From NCBI GenBank assembly GCA_019748095.1, contig JAIEQA010000062.1, positions 1 to 42,353 on the forward strand: a DNA stretch of 42,353 nucleotides, in the 5' to 3' direction. This DNA is from Caulobacteraceae bacterium (GTDB taxonomy: Bacteria > Pseudomonadota > Alphaproteobacteria > Caulobacterales > Caulobacteraceae). Position 1 is the stretch's first letter; every line of letters starts with the position of its first letter. Under the pieces are notes generated by a model. It had not been told where the DNA came from and did no database searches. It saw only the letters and a program-made list of their open reading frames with translations. The position numbers and the translations under genes were made by a program. Shown here one piece after another: positions 1 to 9,206 of this stretch.

Positions 1-791
1 GTGGTCAGGAATTCGCGTCGCTGGCTGTTGCCGAGGTCGTACTCCGGGTGCCGGTCGAAATAGCGCTCGAGAGCGTCGGCCACGGCGCTCGGCTGATGAA
101 TCAGCGTGGTTTCAGGCGGCAGGGCATCGGCGAACAGCCCGGCCACGATCTCATAGTGGGTGCAGCCCAGGATGGCCTTGTCCGGATGCCTGCCGATGCG
201 GCGGCGCAGGGCGTCGACGTGATCGGCGACGACGATCCGCAGCTCTTCCTCCGGAGCCCCCAGTTCGATCAGGCCGGCCAGGCCCGGGCAGGGTTCGGAG
301 AAGACAGCGAGATCGTCGCGGCGCTTGTCGATCTCGATCTCATAGACCCGGCTGATGGCCGTGGCGGCGGTGCAGAACACGCCGGTGATGTCGATGGCGG
401 CGCGTTTGTCGCTTTCAAGTTGACCGGCACGCTCTGCCTCGAACGACCAGGGCAGGCCGGTCGCGGCCTCGATCGTCGGGACGATGATGCCCAGCACATT
501 GACCGGCCGGCCGTGGCGGGCGGCGGCCTCGGGCACCCAGGTCTGCTGCAGCCGGCGCAGGGCGATGGCCGAGGCGGTATTGCAGGCCAGGACGATGACG
601 CTGGCCCCGGCCTCGAACAGCCGCTCGCAGCCGTCGCGGGTGATGTCGACGATCGCCTCGCCGCTCTTCGAGCCGATCGGCGCATTGGCCTGATCGGCCA
701 GATAGACGAAGTCCCGCGTCGGGAAACGCCGGGTCAGTTCACGGTGGACGGTCAGGCCGCCCACGCCGCTGTCGAAAACGCCTATGGCCAT
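1..791 (-). CDS. murI: Glutamate racemase, 3' end cut off by the window edge
   Basis: Interconverts L- and D-glutamate in the cytoplasm and so supplies D-Glu for peptidoglycan. Reading the minus strand from ATG at 791 gives MAIGVFDSGVGGLTV, the usual amino end of MurI. The two catalytic cysteines of the family are visible: Cys70 in LACNTASA, and a second in LGCTHYE, about residue 207. About 263 residues are present and the frame runs open off the left end, so only the last few residues and the stop should be missing. The loop after the first strand reads LADQANAPIG rather than the common YLGD-type sequence, but the family call is firm. It is divergent from the M3 peptidase, with 118 bp between them. 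Confidence 0.93.
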   Translation of the reverse strand, partial: MAIGVFDSGVGGLTVHRELTRRFPTRDFVYLADQANAPIGSKSGEAIVDITRDGCERLFEAGASVIVLACNTASAIALRRLQQTWVPEAAARHGRPVNVLGIIVPTIEAATGLPWSFEAERAGQLESDKRAAIDITGVFCTAATAISRVYEIEIDKRRDDLAVFSEPCPGLAGLIELGAPEEELRIVVADHVDALRRRIGRHPDKAILGCTHYEIVAGLFADALPPETTLIHQPSAVADALERYFDRHPEYDLGNSQRREFLT

Positions 792-909
792 GATCCGGCG
801 TTTAGCTCCCGCTTGCGTCGGCGTCCAACGGGATTACCTGTTCAGGTGACGGTCAGGCACGACAGGCCTAGGGTGGCTCATCGCAAAGACCAATGAACAG
901 GATATCCCA

Positions 910-3081
910 ATGCACAGACGTCAGATTCTTGTCGGCGGCGCGAGCCTGATCGCTCTCTCCGGATGCGCCTCGACGGGTGCGGTCGCGGGACGGGCCAGCG
1001 CCTTCTCGCTGACGGAAGAGGCGAGGATCGCGCGCGCGATCCTGCCGACCCAGACTCCGGGCGCCGCGCTGCTCCAGCCCTGGACCGGTCCCTATGAGGG
1101 TGTGCCCCCCTGGAATACGGTCACGGCCGACGGGCTGAAGACCGCGATCATCGAGGGCATCGCCCTGCGCCGCGCCGAGATCGAGGCCATCGCCAACAAC
1201 CCCGAGCCGGCGACCTTCGCCAACACCTCGGTCGCGCTGCAGATGGCCGGCGAGCCGCTGGGCCGGGCCCTGTCCCTGTTCGGTGTGATGACCGGCAACA
1301 TTGGCTCGGCCGACTACCAGGCTGTGCAGCGCGAGGTGTCGCCGCTGCTGTCGGCGGCCGGGGACGAGATCACCTTCAACGCCCGCCTGTTCGGGCGCAT
1401 CCGCGCCGTGGCTGACACCGCCGCAGCGCGCGGCCTGACCGCCGAGAAGACCCGTCTGGTCGAGCGCAGCCGCGACGCCTTCATCCGCAACGGCGCGGCG
1501 CTGAATGAGGCCCAGAAGGCCGAGCTGGGGCGCATCAACACCGCCCTGTCGCGCGCTTTCACCAGCTTCGGCCAGAAGGTGGTCGAGGACGAAAAGACCT
1601 GGACCCACATCCCGACCGAGGCCGGCGTCGCCGGCCTGCCGGAGTCGAACAAGGCTGCCGCCGCCGCCGCGGCCCGCGCCAACGGCCTGGGCGGCTGGGC
1701 CATCGTCAACACCCGCTCGAGCGTCGATCCGCTCCTGAGCTTCGGCGATGACCGGGCCACGCGCGAGGCGGTGTGGCGCAAGTTCGTCAACCGCGGCGAC
1801 AACGGCGACGCCAATGACACCAACGCCTTGATCGCCGAGATCGTGGGGCTGCGGCACGAGCGGGCCCGCCTGCTCGGCTTCGCCAACCATGCCGAATGGC
1901 GCATGCAGGACACCATGGCGGGGACGCCGGCGGCGGCGATGCAGCTGATGGAGCGGGTCTGGGCCCCGGCCAAGGCGCGGGTGGTCGAGGAGGTCGCCGA
2001 CATGCGCGCCCTCGCCGGCCACGACATCGAGCCGTGGGACTACCTCTACTATGCCGAGAAGGTGCGGAAGGCGAAGTACGACCTCGACCAGAACGAGATG
2101 AAGGCCTATTTCGACCTCAACGCGGTCAAGCGCGGCGCCTTCTACATGGCCGAGCGGCTGTACGGTCTGGAGTTCATCCCGCTGGCCGCCGGCACGGTCC
2201 CCGTATTCCACCCGGACGTCGAGGTGTTCGAGGTTCGGGACAAGGCCAGCGGTCGCCATGTCGGGGTGTTCTATTCGGACGATTTCGCCCGGTCGGGCAA
2301 GCGCTCGGGGGCCTGGGCCACCACCTACCGCAGCTACTCGACCTACGACGGGGTGAAGAACGTCCTGTCGTCGAACAACAACAACTTCATCAAGGCCGCC
2401 GAGGGCCAGCCGCTGCTGATCTCTCTGGACGACGCCGAAACCCTGTTCCACGAGTTCGGTCACGCCCTGCACTCGCTGTTGGCCAACTACACCTACCCGG
2501 CGCTGGGCGGCACGCCGCGCGACTATGTCGAATATCCGTCGCAGGTGCACGAGCACTGGGTGTTGAGCCGACCGATCCTCGACGGCTTCATGCGCCACCA
2601 CGAGACCGGCGAGCCGATGCCTCAGGCGTTGGTCGACAAGATCGAGGCGGCGGCGACCTTCAACCAGGGCTACGCCACGGTCAGCTACCTGTCCTCGGCA
2701 CTGGTCGACATGGACCTGCACACCCAGTCGACCCCGCCGACCGACATCGACGCCTTCGAGCGGGCCTCGCTGGCCCGGCTGGGGATGCCGAAGGAGATCG
2801 TGATGCGGCACCGCCTGCCGCAGTTCAACCACCTGTTCACGTCCGATGCCTATTCGGCCGGCTACTACAGCTACCTGTGGTCGGAAGTGATGGACGCCGA
2901 CACCTGGGCCTATTTCGAGGAGTCCGGGGACGTGTTCAACCCGGACATCGGGGCCCGCTACAAGGCCATCATCCTGGCCGAGGGCAATTCGTCAGACCGG
3001 GCCGAGGCCTACCGCCGCTTCCGCGGCCGCGACCCGGATGTGGCCGCCCTGCTGCGCGTCCGGGGCTTCCCGGTCAGCTGA
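910..3081 (+). CDS. M3 family zinc metallopeptidase, Tat-type lipoprotein (Dcp/oligopeptidase A-like)
   Basis: A 723-residue oligopeptidase that probably trims short peptides in the periplasm. The amino end has a twin-arginine-like start (HRRQILVGG) followed by a hydrophobic stretch and the lipobox LSGC with Cys19, so it should be a lipid-anchored export product. The zinc site is HEFGH at residues 514-518, and Glu541 in VEYPSQ is the expected third ligand. Length and the sequence around the zinc site fit peptidyl-dipeptidase Dcp or oligopeptidase A; I cannot separate these by eye. An AGGA ribosome site lies 8 nt before ATG 910. Most Dcp proteins of enterics are cytoplasmic, so the lipoprotein signal is a lineage feature worth noting. 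It is convergent with the UrcA gene downstream. Confidence 0.92.
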   Translation: MHRRQILVGGASLIALSGCASTGAVAGRASAFSLTEEARIARAILPTQTPGAALLQPWTGPYEGVPPWNTVTADGLKTAIIEGIALRRAEIEAIANNPEPATFANTSVALQMAGEPLGRALSLFGVMTGNIGSADYQAVQREVSPLLSAAGDEITFNARLFGRIRAVADTAAARGLTAEKTRLVERSRDAFIRNGAALNEAQKAELGRINTALSRAFTSFGQKVVEDEKTWTHIPTEAGVAGLPESNKAAAAAAARANGLGGWAIVNTRSSVDPLLSFGDDRATREAVWRKFVNRGDNGDANDTNALIAEIVGLRHERARLLGFANHAEWRMQDTMAGTPAAAMQLMERVWAPAKARVVEEVADMRALAGHDIEPWDYLYYAEKVRKAKYDLDQNEMKAYFDLNAVKRGAFYMAERLYGLEFIPLAAGTVPVFHPDVEVFEVRDKASGRHVGVFYSDDFARSGKRSGAWATTYRSYSTYDGVKNVLSSNNNNFIKAAEGQPLLISLDDAETLFHEFGHALHSLLANYTYPALGGTPRDYVEYPSQVHEHWVLSRPILDGFMRHHETGEPMPQALVDKIEAAATFNQGYATVSYLSSALVDMDLHTQSTPPTDIDAFERASLARLGMPKEIVMRHRLPQFNHLFTSDAYSAGYYSYLWSEVMDADTWAYFEESGDVFNPDIGARYKAIILAEGNSSDRAEAYRRFRGRDPDVAALLRVRGFPVS

Positions 3082-3091
3082 AACGGTCAGG

Positions 3092-3115
3092 GGGAGGGGG
3101 TGCGAATCCCCTCCC
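3092..3115 (+). terminator. Hairpin after the M3 peptidase gene
   Basis: GGGAGGGG (3092-3099) and CCCCTCCC (3108-3115) form a perfect 8-bp stem with an 8-nt loop, 10 bases after the peptidase stop. No T-run follows, so this is a terminator-like hairpin rather than a textbook intrinsic terminator. The loop sequence resembles a tRNA T-arm by chance. Confidence 0.4.
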
Positions 3116-3207
3116 ACGGGCCCGGCGCGTCATTCTGGCGGTTTCGACAGGGGTGACCTGAGCGGGGCTGTTGCGGTCCTGGCGCAGGGCACCGGGACCG
3201 CTGATCC

Positions 3208-3519
3208 TCAGCCGTAGATGATCGGGACCATGGCCAGCACCCGGTTCCCGCGGGCGCGGGCGTAGTCGTCGCGGCGCGCTGTCGGCAACTGGCGCATGGC
3301 CTCGGCGCGGAACCGCTGGCGGCACTGGGCGTCGGAGATGGGCGTACCGCCGCGGCAGGCCCGGTCGGCGGTCTGACGCACCCTGGTGTCGAATGTCGCG
3401 GCACCCTCGACGGTGCCCAGGTCAAGGTCGCCATAGGCAACCGGGTAGTCCTGGGCGGCTGCGGCACTGGCGGAGGCGATGACGGTGGCGGCGATGAATG
3501 CGAAGGCGAACTTGTGCAT
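3208..3519 (-). CDS. UrcA family secreted protein, copy 1
   Basis: A 103-residue exported protein of the UrcA family, whose function is unknown. It begins MHKFAFAFIAATVIAS, a clear Sec signal peptide that should be cut after the Ala-rich AAAAQ near residue 22. The mature part has the family signature YGDLDL followed by two cysteines (RACRGG and DAQCRQ) that could form a disulfide. The start at 3519 is chosen because the frame extends far upstream without a signal peptide, while this ATG begins one. It lies downstream of a second UrcA gene on the same strand, so the two are tandem paralogues that have diverged widely outside YGDLDL and the cysteines. Confidence 0.8.
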   Translation of the reverse strand: MHKFAFAFIAATVIASASAAAAQDYPVAYGDLDLGTVEGAATFDTRVRQTADRACRGGTPISDAQCRQRFRAEAMRQLPTARRDDYARARGNRVLAMVPIIYG

Positions 3520-3649
3520 GACGGGTGTCCTGTGTCGGCGTCGCGGGGGGGAGGCGACGCGCTGCCGTATGACGGCGGTTGATGACGGAGGGGCCGCGAT
3601 CTGATGACCGTCAGGTAAATCATTTCGGGCTAATTCGAGGTCGCCGTTA

Positions 3650-3683
3650 AATCGTGTCCATATTGGTTGGATGCGGCACGATT
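3650..3683. promoter_or_regulatory. Nested dyad upstream of UrcA copy 1
   Basis: AATCGTG (3650-3656) and CACGATT (3677-3683) are perfect inverted repeats. Inside them TCCA (3657-3660) and TGGA (3668-3671) form a second dyad. The element sits about 130 bp before the UrcA start in one of the few AT-rich patches here. It looks like an operator, but no regulator can be assigned. Confidence 0.35.
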
Positions 3684-3745
3684 GATCTGGCCGGCCCCCG
3701 CGTCCGGGTGGCCTCGGCGAGATGTCCGGCGGGCGGGCGATGAAG

Positions 3746-4063
3746 TCAGCTTGTGCTGGCCTGAACTCGTGCAGAGGCGCGATACTGACGGGTAGCGACA
3801 TACTCGGTCCGCGCCGGGGCCGGCAGCGTCGACAGGGCTTCCTGGCGAATGCCTCGCTCACAATGCGCTTGGTCGAGGCCGATGTGATGGTTGCACAGGG
3901 TGCGCGCGATACGAGCGATGCGCACGTCCAGGGTTCGGGCGCCGGCTGCGCTCGACAGGTCCAGATCGCCATAGGCGAGGCGCTGGGGCTCCGCCGAGGC
4001 GGTGCCGGCGCAGGCGAGGGTCAGGGTCGCGAGCAGGGCGGGGATGATGACGGCGGGCTTCAT
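3746..4063 (-). CDS. UrcA family secreted protein, copy 2
   Basis: A 105-residue paralogue of the next gene downstream. It starts MKPAVIIPALLATLTLACAG and has a Sec signal peptide ending near TASAEP. The mature protein carries AYGDLDL and two cysteines (TLCNHH and AHCERG) in the same order as copy 1. The start at 4063 is the ATG that opens the signal peptide; an in-frame extension to 4165 lacks any such logic. The role of UrcA proteins is not known. The pair lies between ppc and the convergent M3 peptidase, 226 bp apart from each other, so they may have separate promoters. Confidence 0.78.
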   Translation of the reverse strand: MKPAVIIPALLATLTLACAGTASAEPQRLAYGDLDLSSAAGARTLDVRIARIARTLCNHHIGLDQAHCERGIRQEALSTLPAPARTEYVATRQYRASARVQASTS

Positions 4064-4177
4064 GGGACGATCCTCTGAGAGTGGTATCGCTCTTGCGGCG
4101 ACCCCACCCTTCTGAAGCGTCACTGTCGCCACATCGGGCCCGTGCCGTGGCCGAGGTGCGGCCAAGCTTTAAATCGA

Positions 4178-4201
4178 GGTCATGACCTTTTGGTCATGAC
4201 G
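4178..4201. repeat. Repeated palindrome GGTCATGACC forming a hairpin after ppc
   Basis: GGTCATGACC (4178-4187) is itself a palindrome, and GGTCATGAC is repeated at 4192-4200 after a TTTT spacer. The same bases therefore form either two short dyads or one 9-bp stem with a 4-nt loop (4179-4200). It begins one base beyond the ppc stop codon. No T-run follows on the minus strand, so it may be an mRNA 3' end or an operator. Confidence 0.45.
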
Positions 4202-6907
4202 TCATCCGCTGTTCCTGAGGCCGGCCGCCACGCCGTTGATGGCCAGCAGGATTCCCTCCCGCACGCGCGGGTCATCATCGCCCGCCCGGCGGCGCCGGAT
4301 CAGTTCGATCTGCACGTGGTTCAGCGGTTCGACATAGGGCATGCGCAGGCGGATGAGCCGATCCAGCTCGGGCTGGCCGCCCAGCAGCTCGGACTGGCCC
4401 GTGATCGCCAGAACCGCGTCGCGCGTGCGGTCCCATTCGGCCTGGAGCGCACCGAAGATGGTCGCCGCCAGCGCCTGATCCGGGACGAGGGACGCATAGC
4501 GCCGGGCGATGGTCATGTCGGCCTTGGCCATGATCATCTCCATGTTCTGGACGAGCGTCCGGAAGAAGGGCCAGTCCGCCGCCATGGTGCGCAGCTCCTG
4601 CATGTCCTGGCCGGCCACGGCGGACCCGAAGCCGAACCAGCCGGGCAGCATGACGCGCGACTGGCTCCAGCTGAGAACCCAGGGGATGGCGCGCAGATCC
4701 TCGATCGCGGTCGAGGCCGTCCGCGAGGTCGGCCGCGACCCGATCTTGAGTTCGGCGATCTCGGCGATGGGTGTGGCGGCCCGGAAATAGTCGACGAACC
4801 CCGGCGTGTCATAGACGAGGGCCCGATAGGCCTTCATCGACGCCTGCGACAGGGCGGTGGCCGTCGCGCCGTGGACCGTGCTGAGACGCTCATCCGGCGG
4901 GGGCGTCAGCGACGCCAGCAGGGTCCCGGCCGTAAGGGCCTCCAGATTGCGCCGTGCCACGTCGGGCTCGCCGTATTTGTTGGCGATGACCTCGCCCTGT
5001 TCGGTGATCCGGATCCGGCCTGCGACCGTGCCGGTCGGCTGGGACAGGACGCCGGCGAAACTTGACCCTCCGCCCCGGCCCACTGCGCCGCCCCGGCCGT
5101 GAAACAGCTGCAGGCGGACCCCGACGCTTTCGGTCACGTCGAGCAGGGCGCGCGACGCCTCATGCAGTTCCCATGTCGAGGTCAGATAGGAGCCGTCCTT
5201 GTTGGAGTCGGAATAGCCGATCATGACCTCCTGCACCCCACGCGCCCGGGCCACGGCCAGTGCGGACGGTTCAGCCAGCAGGCGTTCGAGGGTCGGGCTT
5301 GCGGCGCGCAGGTCGTCGATGGTCTCGAACAGGGGGGCCGCCTGGATGGGGCAGGCACCCGGGGCGTCGGGCCTGTAGAGCCCGACCTCCTTCAGCAGGA
5401 GATAAACCTCAAGCAGGTCCGATGCCGCATCGGTCTTGGACACGATATGGGTGCGGATGGCGTCAGGGCCGAACCGGTCCAGAGCTTCGGCCGCCGCCTG
5501 CAGGATTGCCCGCTCCTTCAGGGTTTCGGGGGAGTAGGAGGCATAGGGACTGAACAGCGGACGGGGCGTCGCCAGTTCGTGCGCCAGCAGGACCAGCCGG
5601 GCATCCTCGTCCAGGGCGGCGTAGTCGGGACAGACTCCCGCGACGCGCAGGAGATCGCCGACGACGCGGGCATGAACGTCTGAGTTCTGGCGCAGGTCGA
5701 GTGTCGCCATGTGGAAGCCGAACACATCCACCGTGGCGATCAGGTGCGAGAGGCTGTCATCGGAAAACGCCTCACCGTGGCTGGCGATCAGGCTGTCCTG
5801 AAGCACAGTCAGATCAGCGCGGAAATCTCCGGGCCCAGAATAGGTCGGGGCGGTGAAGGCTGCCGGCCGTGGGGCGGTCTGTCCCGTCAGGGCTGAATGG
5901 GTGGCGGACAGTCGGGCGTAGATCTGGCTCAGCGCCCGTCGATAGGGCTCGTCGGAGCGGTGCGGAGACTCGTCCCCGGACGCCTGCGACAGCGCCTCCA
6001 GCGCGGGGCTGATCCGCGCGAGGGAACCGGACAGACTGAGCTCGGCCCCGAGGGTGTTCACGGCGTCCAGATAATGCCGCAGCACGGCCCTGGCCGGGGT
6101 GGCGAAGGCAGCGCGCAGGGCGTCCGCATCGACGTTCGGATTGCCGTCCCGGTCGCCCCCGACCCAGGCCCCGATCCGGATGAAGGGTTTCAGGTCCGGC
6201 GCGTTCAGTCGCCTGCGCCAGTCGATCAGTTGCTCAGGCGCGACTTTCAAGAAGACGCGCTCGAGGAAGGATACCACCGTATCGATCTCGTCCTGCACCA
6301 CCAGGCCTGTGGTCCGCACCAGGCGCGTGGCCCAGAGGATCACGATCTGGCGCTGCAGCCCGGTCGTCAGGACGTGGGGCGCGCAGGCGAGATCGTCACG
6401 ATCACAGGCATCCAGCAGGTCAGACACGGCCGTGATCCGGTCAAGTACGCTCTTGCGGCGCACTTCCGAGGGGTGGGCGGTCAGAACGGGCGAGATCAAC
6501 GCTTCGGACAAAAGTGCCCGGGCATCCTCGGGGGCCCGACCGGCGGCGGCGAGACGGGCCAGTGCGCCCTCAGGTGTATCGGGCCGCGCACCCTCGACGG
6601 TCTGGCTGCGCGCGCGGCGTTTGCCCGCCCGGTCCTCGGCGACATTGGCCAGCAGGGAAAATACCGCAAAACCGTGTGCCAGGCCCACGGCCTGATCCAG
6701 CGACAGGTCCGTCAGCAACCGCTCCAGCTCTGCCGACCCCCGGGCTCCCGGGTGCCGGTGATAGGCGACTGACGCCTGGCGCACGGCCTCGATCCGGTCG
6801 TACAGGTCCTGTCCGGCCTCGGCGCGAATGACCTCGCCCAGCAATCCGCCCAGCAGGCGGACCTCCTCACGCAGGCGATCGTCGGCGGCAGCGGTGGTCA
6901 TGGGCAT
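4202..6907 (-). CDS. ppc: Phosphoenolpyruvate carboxylase
   Basis: Adds bicarbonate to phosphoenolpyruvate to give oxaloacetate, replenishing the TCA cycle. The 901-residue length is normal. Family motifs are present in order: VLTAHPSEVRRKS with catalytic His145, GYSDSNKDGS, FHGRGGAVGRGGG (the glycine-rich PEP site), QGEVIANKYG, VMLPGWFGFGSAV and the conserved carboxyl end GVAAGLRNSG. Two ATG codons, 6907 and 6901, both fit the amino end; the outer one is given. It lies 82 bp downstream of an S9 peptidase on the same strand and is probably transcribed on its own. The ending NSG instead of the usual NTG is a mild substitution. Confidence 0.96.
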   Translation of the reverse strand: MPMTTAAADDRLREEVRLLGGLLGEVIRAEAGQDLYDRIEAVRQASVAYHRHPGARGSAELERLLTDLSLDQAVGLAHGFAVFSLLANVAEDRAGKRRARSQTVEGARPDTPEGALARLAAAGRAPEDARALLSEALISPVLTAHPSEVRRKSVLDRITAVSDLLDACDRDDLACAPHVLTTGLQRQIVILWATRLVRTTGLVVQDEIDTVVSFLERVFLKVAPEQLIDWRRRLNAPDLKPFIRIGAWVGGDRDGNPNVDADALRAAFATPARAVLRHYLDAVNTLGAELSLSGSLARISPALEALSQASGDESPHRSDEPYRRALSQIYARLSATHSALTGQTAPRPAAFTAPTYSGPGDFRADLTVLQDSLIASHGEAFSDDSLSHLIATVDVFGFHMATLDLRQNSDVHARVVGDLLRVAGVCPDYAALDEDARLVLLAHELATPRPLFSPYASYSPETLKERAILQAAAEALDRFGPDAIRTHIVSKTDAASDLLEVYLLLKEVGLYRPDAPGACPIQAAPLFETIDDLRAASPTLERLLAEPSALAVARARGVQEVMIGYSDSNKDGSYLTSTWELHEASRALLDVTESVGVRLQLFHGRGGAVGRGGGSSFAGVLSQPTGTVAGRIRITEQGEVIANKYGEPDVARRNLEALTAGTLLASLTPPPDERLSTVHGATATALSQASMKAYRALVYDTPGFVDYFRAATPIAEIAELKIGSRPTSRTASTAIEDLRAIPWVLSWSQSRVMLPGWFGFGSAVAGQDMQELRTMAADWPFFRTLVQNMEMIMAKADMTIARRYASLVPDQALAATIFGALQAEWDRTRDAVLAITGQSELLGGQPELDRLIRLRMPYVEPLNHVQIELIRRRRAGDDDPRVREGILLAINGVAAGLRNSG

Positions 6908-6989
6908 GGCGGTCTCGCTCAGCGGGGAGGCTGGGGTGCAACCGTATCAGGGGTCAGTCCTGTGACCAGCCCCGCAGGCCTTCTGAAAC

Positions 6990-8948
6990 CTATTGTGCGC
7001 CGGCGGCAGTCGGAGTGACCCCCAGGACCTGGCGGAAGAACAGATTGGTCACCTCGGCCTGGCCGTCGGAGTTGAACTTCTTGCGGAAGCCGTGGCCCTC
7101 ATTGGTGGCCAGCAGATACCAGACGGGGCGGCCCTCGGCACGGACCGCGTCGACGATCTGTTCGGACTCGCTCTGCGGCACACGGGGATCGTTCGCCCCC
7201 TGAATGACCAGCAGGGGGGCGGTCATCCGGTCGGTCAGATGGATCGGGGAGATGCTGTCAAACACGGCGCGCATCGCGGGATCACGCTCGTCGCCATACT
7301 CGGCCCGGCGCAGGTCGCGGCGATAGGCTTCGGTATTCTGAAGGAAGGTCACGAAATTGGCGATGCCGAAGATGTTCACCGCGCCCGCCAGCCGGTCGGA
7401 ATAGGCCGCCAGAGAGGCCAGAACCATGAAGCCGCCATAGGACCCGCCATGGACCACCACCCGTTCCGGGTCGAGGTCCGGCTGGGTGGCGATCCAGTCC
7501 AGCAGGGCACCGATATCCTGCACCGACTGCTGGCGTAGCGGGCCGTTGTCAGCCGCCAGCCAGGTCTTGCCATAGCCGCTGGAGCCCCGGACGTTGGGGA
7601 CGATGACCACGGCCCCCAGATCAGCCACCCATTGCTGATAGTTGGCATTGAAGCCCGGGCGGGCCTGGCCCTCCGGGCCGCCGTGAATGTCGATGATGAC
7701 GGGCCGCGGGCCCTCGCCCGCCGTCGGCCGGTAGACAAACGCCGGGATCTGCAGAGCGTCGAAACTGGGGTAGCGGACCAGTTCGGGGGTGACAAAGGTG
7801 GCGGGATCGAGCGGCCCGACCTCGGACCGGGTCCAGCGGGTCAACCCGCCGCCTGTGACATCCCAGCTCCAGACATCGCCCGAGCTGGACGGGGTCGACA
7901 GGCCGATGGCCAGGCGGGAGCCGTCGGGGGAGAACTCCAGCGCGCCCAGAACGCCGGCGGGCAGTTCGGGCTGGGGCAGGGCGCGGCGGGTGATGAAGTC
8001 CCGCACCGCGACCTTCGAATAGCCGTCCTCATTGGTCGACCAGGCCAGCAGCCGCCCGTCATCTGACAGATCAAAATTGTCCACGTCCCAGGTTGAGGCC
8101 TCTGTCAGCGGGGTCAGTCCACCGTCATCCAGCGCGATCTGGACCAGCCGCAGGGCCTCTCCGCCCTCATCCGAGGTGGTTATGATTGAGCGGCCGTCGC
8201 GGGTGAACTCGCCGCCGCTGTAGGCTACCGGCGTCGCGCTCTGGCGGATCCGGGTCGCCCGGCCGCTGGCCAGATCGAGCAGCCACAGGCGGACGTCGAG
8301 CACGGAGATGTACTGGGACAGCAGGACCTTCTTACCGTCGGGCGAGACATCGAGCGGCGAGAACTGCCCCGTCCCCTCGAACACGACGCGCCGCGTCGCG
8401 GGATCGCCCACGGTCATGGTCAGGATGTCGTAATCCGATTGCCCCCGCTCGACCCGGGTCCAGACCGCCAGACGCCCGTCATCGGAAAACACCGGCCCAC
8501 CGTTGCGCGTGCCGGGTTCGGTGATGGCAATGGCCCCGCCGGTCAGGCCGGCGACGAAGGTCTGGAAATTCTCGGCCCCGCCGGCGTCGCGCTGATAGGC
8601 GAAACGATCGGTCCCGGGGATGGTGGTGGCGTTGGAGACCGGTTCGGCAAAGAAGGTGATCTGGGTCCGGTCGGCCCCCGGGGCGGCGACACGGTGCAGC
8701 TGGGCCGTCTCGCCGAAGCGGGTTGTGATCAGCATGGAGCCGTCGGCCATCCAGTCCTGGAACCCGGCGGAACGAGCGTTGCGATAGCGCTGCAGGTCGC
8801 TTTTCAGCTCGGCGGGGATCTCGGGGATGCCGCTGTAGATCAGGGTGCCAGCCTCGCGGCGTTCGGGTGCGGAGGTCTGGGCGTAGGCTCCGGGGGCGGC
8901 GGCCAGCGTCAGGGCGACGGCCAGGGCGGCGGGGCAAGCGAAACGCAT
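6990..8948 (-). CDS. Secreted S9 family peptidase (prolyl oligopeptidase / acylaminoacyl-peptidase type)
   Basis: A 652-residue serine peptidase expected in the periplasm, cleaving short peptides. ATG 8948 opens a Sec signal peptide (MRFACPAALAVALTLAAAP, cut near AYAQ) and is preceded by AGGAGA at good spacing. Upstream in-frame codons lack a signal. Residues about 40-390 form the beta-propeller, with repeated segments such as SPDGKKVLLS and SPDGSRLAIG. The carboxyl alpha/beta-hydrolase domain has GGPEGQ, the nucleophile Ser503 in GGSYGGF, the acid in NDPRVP and His in NEGHGF. A second, clearly different S9 enzyme lies near 27.5 kb. The exact substrate cannot be told from sequence. Confidence 0.92.
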   Translation of the reverse strand: MRFACPAALAVALTLAAAPGAYAQTSAPERREAGTLIYSGIPEIPAELKSDLQRYRNARSAGFQDWMADGSMLITTRFGETAQLHRVAAPGADRTQITFFAEPVSNATTIPGTDRFAYQRDAGGAENFQTFVAGLTGGAIAITEPGTRNGGPVFSDDGRLAVWTRVERGQSDYDILTMTVGDPATRRVVFEGTGQFSPLDVSPDGKKVLLSQYISVLDVRLWLLDLASGRATRIRQSATPVAYSGGEFTRDGRSIITTSDEGGEALRLVQIALDDGGLTPLTEASTWDVDNFDLSDDGRLLAWSTNEDGYSKVAVRDFITRRALPQPELPAGVLGALEFSPDGSRLAIGLSTPSSSGDVWSWDVTGGGLTRWTRSEVGPLDPATFVTPELVRYPSFDALQIPAFVYRPTAGEGPRPVIIDIHGGPEGQARPGFNANYQQWVADLGAVVIVPNVRGSSGYGKTWLAADNGPLRQQSVQDIGALLDWIATQPDLDPERVVVHGGSYGGFMVLASLAAYSDRLAGAVNIFGIANFVTFLQNTEAYRRDLRRAEYGDERDPAMRAVFDSISPIHLTDRMTAPLLVIQGANDPRVPQSESEQIVDAVRAEGRPVWYLLATNEGHGFRKKFNSDGQAEVTNLFFRQVLGVTPTAAGAQ

Positions 8949-9206
8949 GGTGTTCTCCTGAAACAGCCCGGCGATAGGAGAGCCTTGCGGCGGGCTTGGC
9001 AAGCGGGCTGCGGCCCCGCCTTGTCTTCACCCGGCTTTTCGGCCATACACCGCCGCTTCCGGCGCAAGTGAACCTCGCGTCTCCACCTGCACGACCCCCA
9101 ACAGCTTGGGACGAGGCAGGCGAGAACCCCCTGCCGACGTGATCGTCGCCAGGGGCCGTTGTCGTATGGAGCCGCCTCGTCCCCCTTCGTCGCACACGAG
9201 GTTTGT

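Noticed and set aside
868..2832. Minus-strand open frame of 654 codons over the M3 peptidase gene
   Set aside because: Antisense shadow of a gene with an intact zinc motif and lipobox; no recognisable domain.
3092..3120. tRNA T-arm-like sequence (GGGGG-TGCGAAT-CCCC)
   Set aside because: No acceptor, D-arm or anticodon arm can be built upstream, which is peptidase coding sequence. It is better explained as a simple hairpin.
8949..9206. 4.5S RNA gene or other RNA upstream of ffh
   Set aside because: The conserved SRP RNA core (GGAAG and AGCA loops) is not found; the gap holds only GC-rich short stems and the ribosome site.
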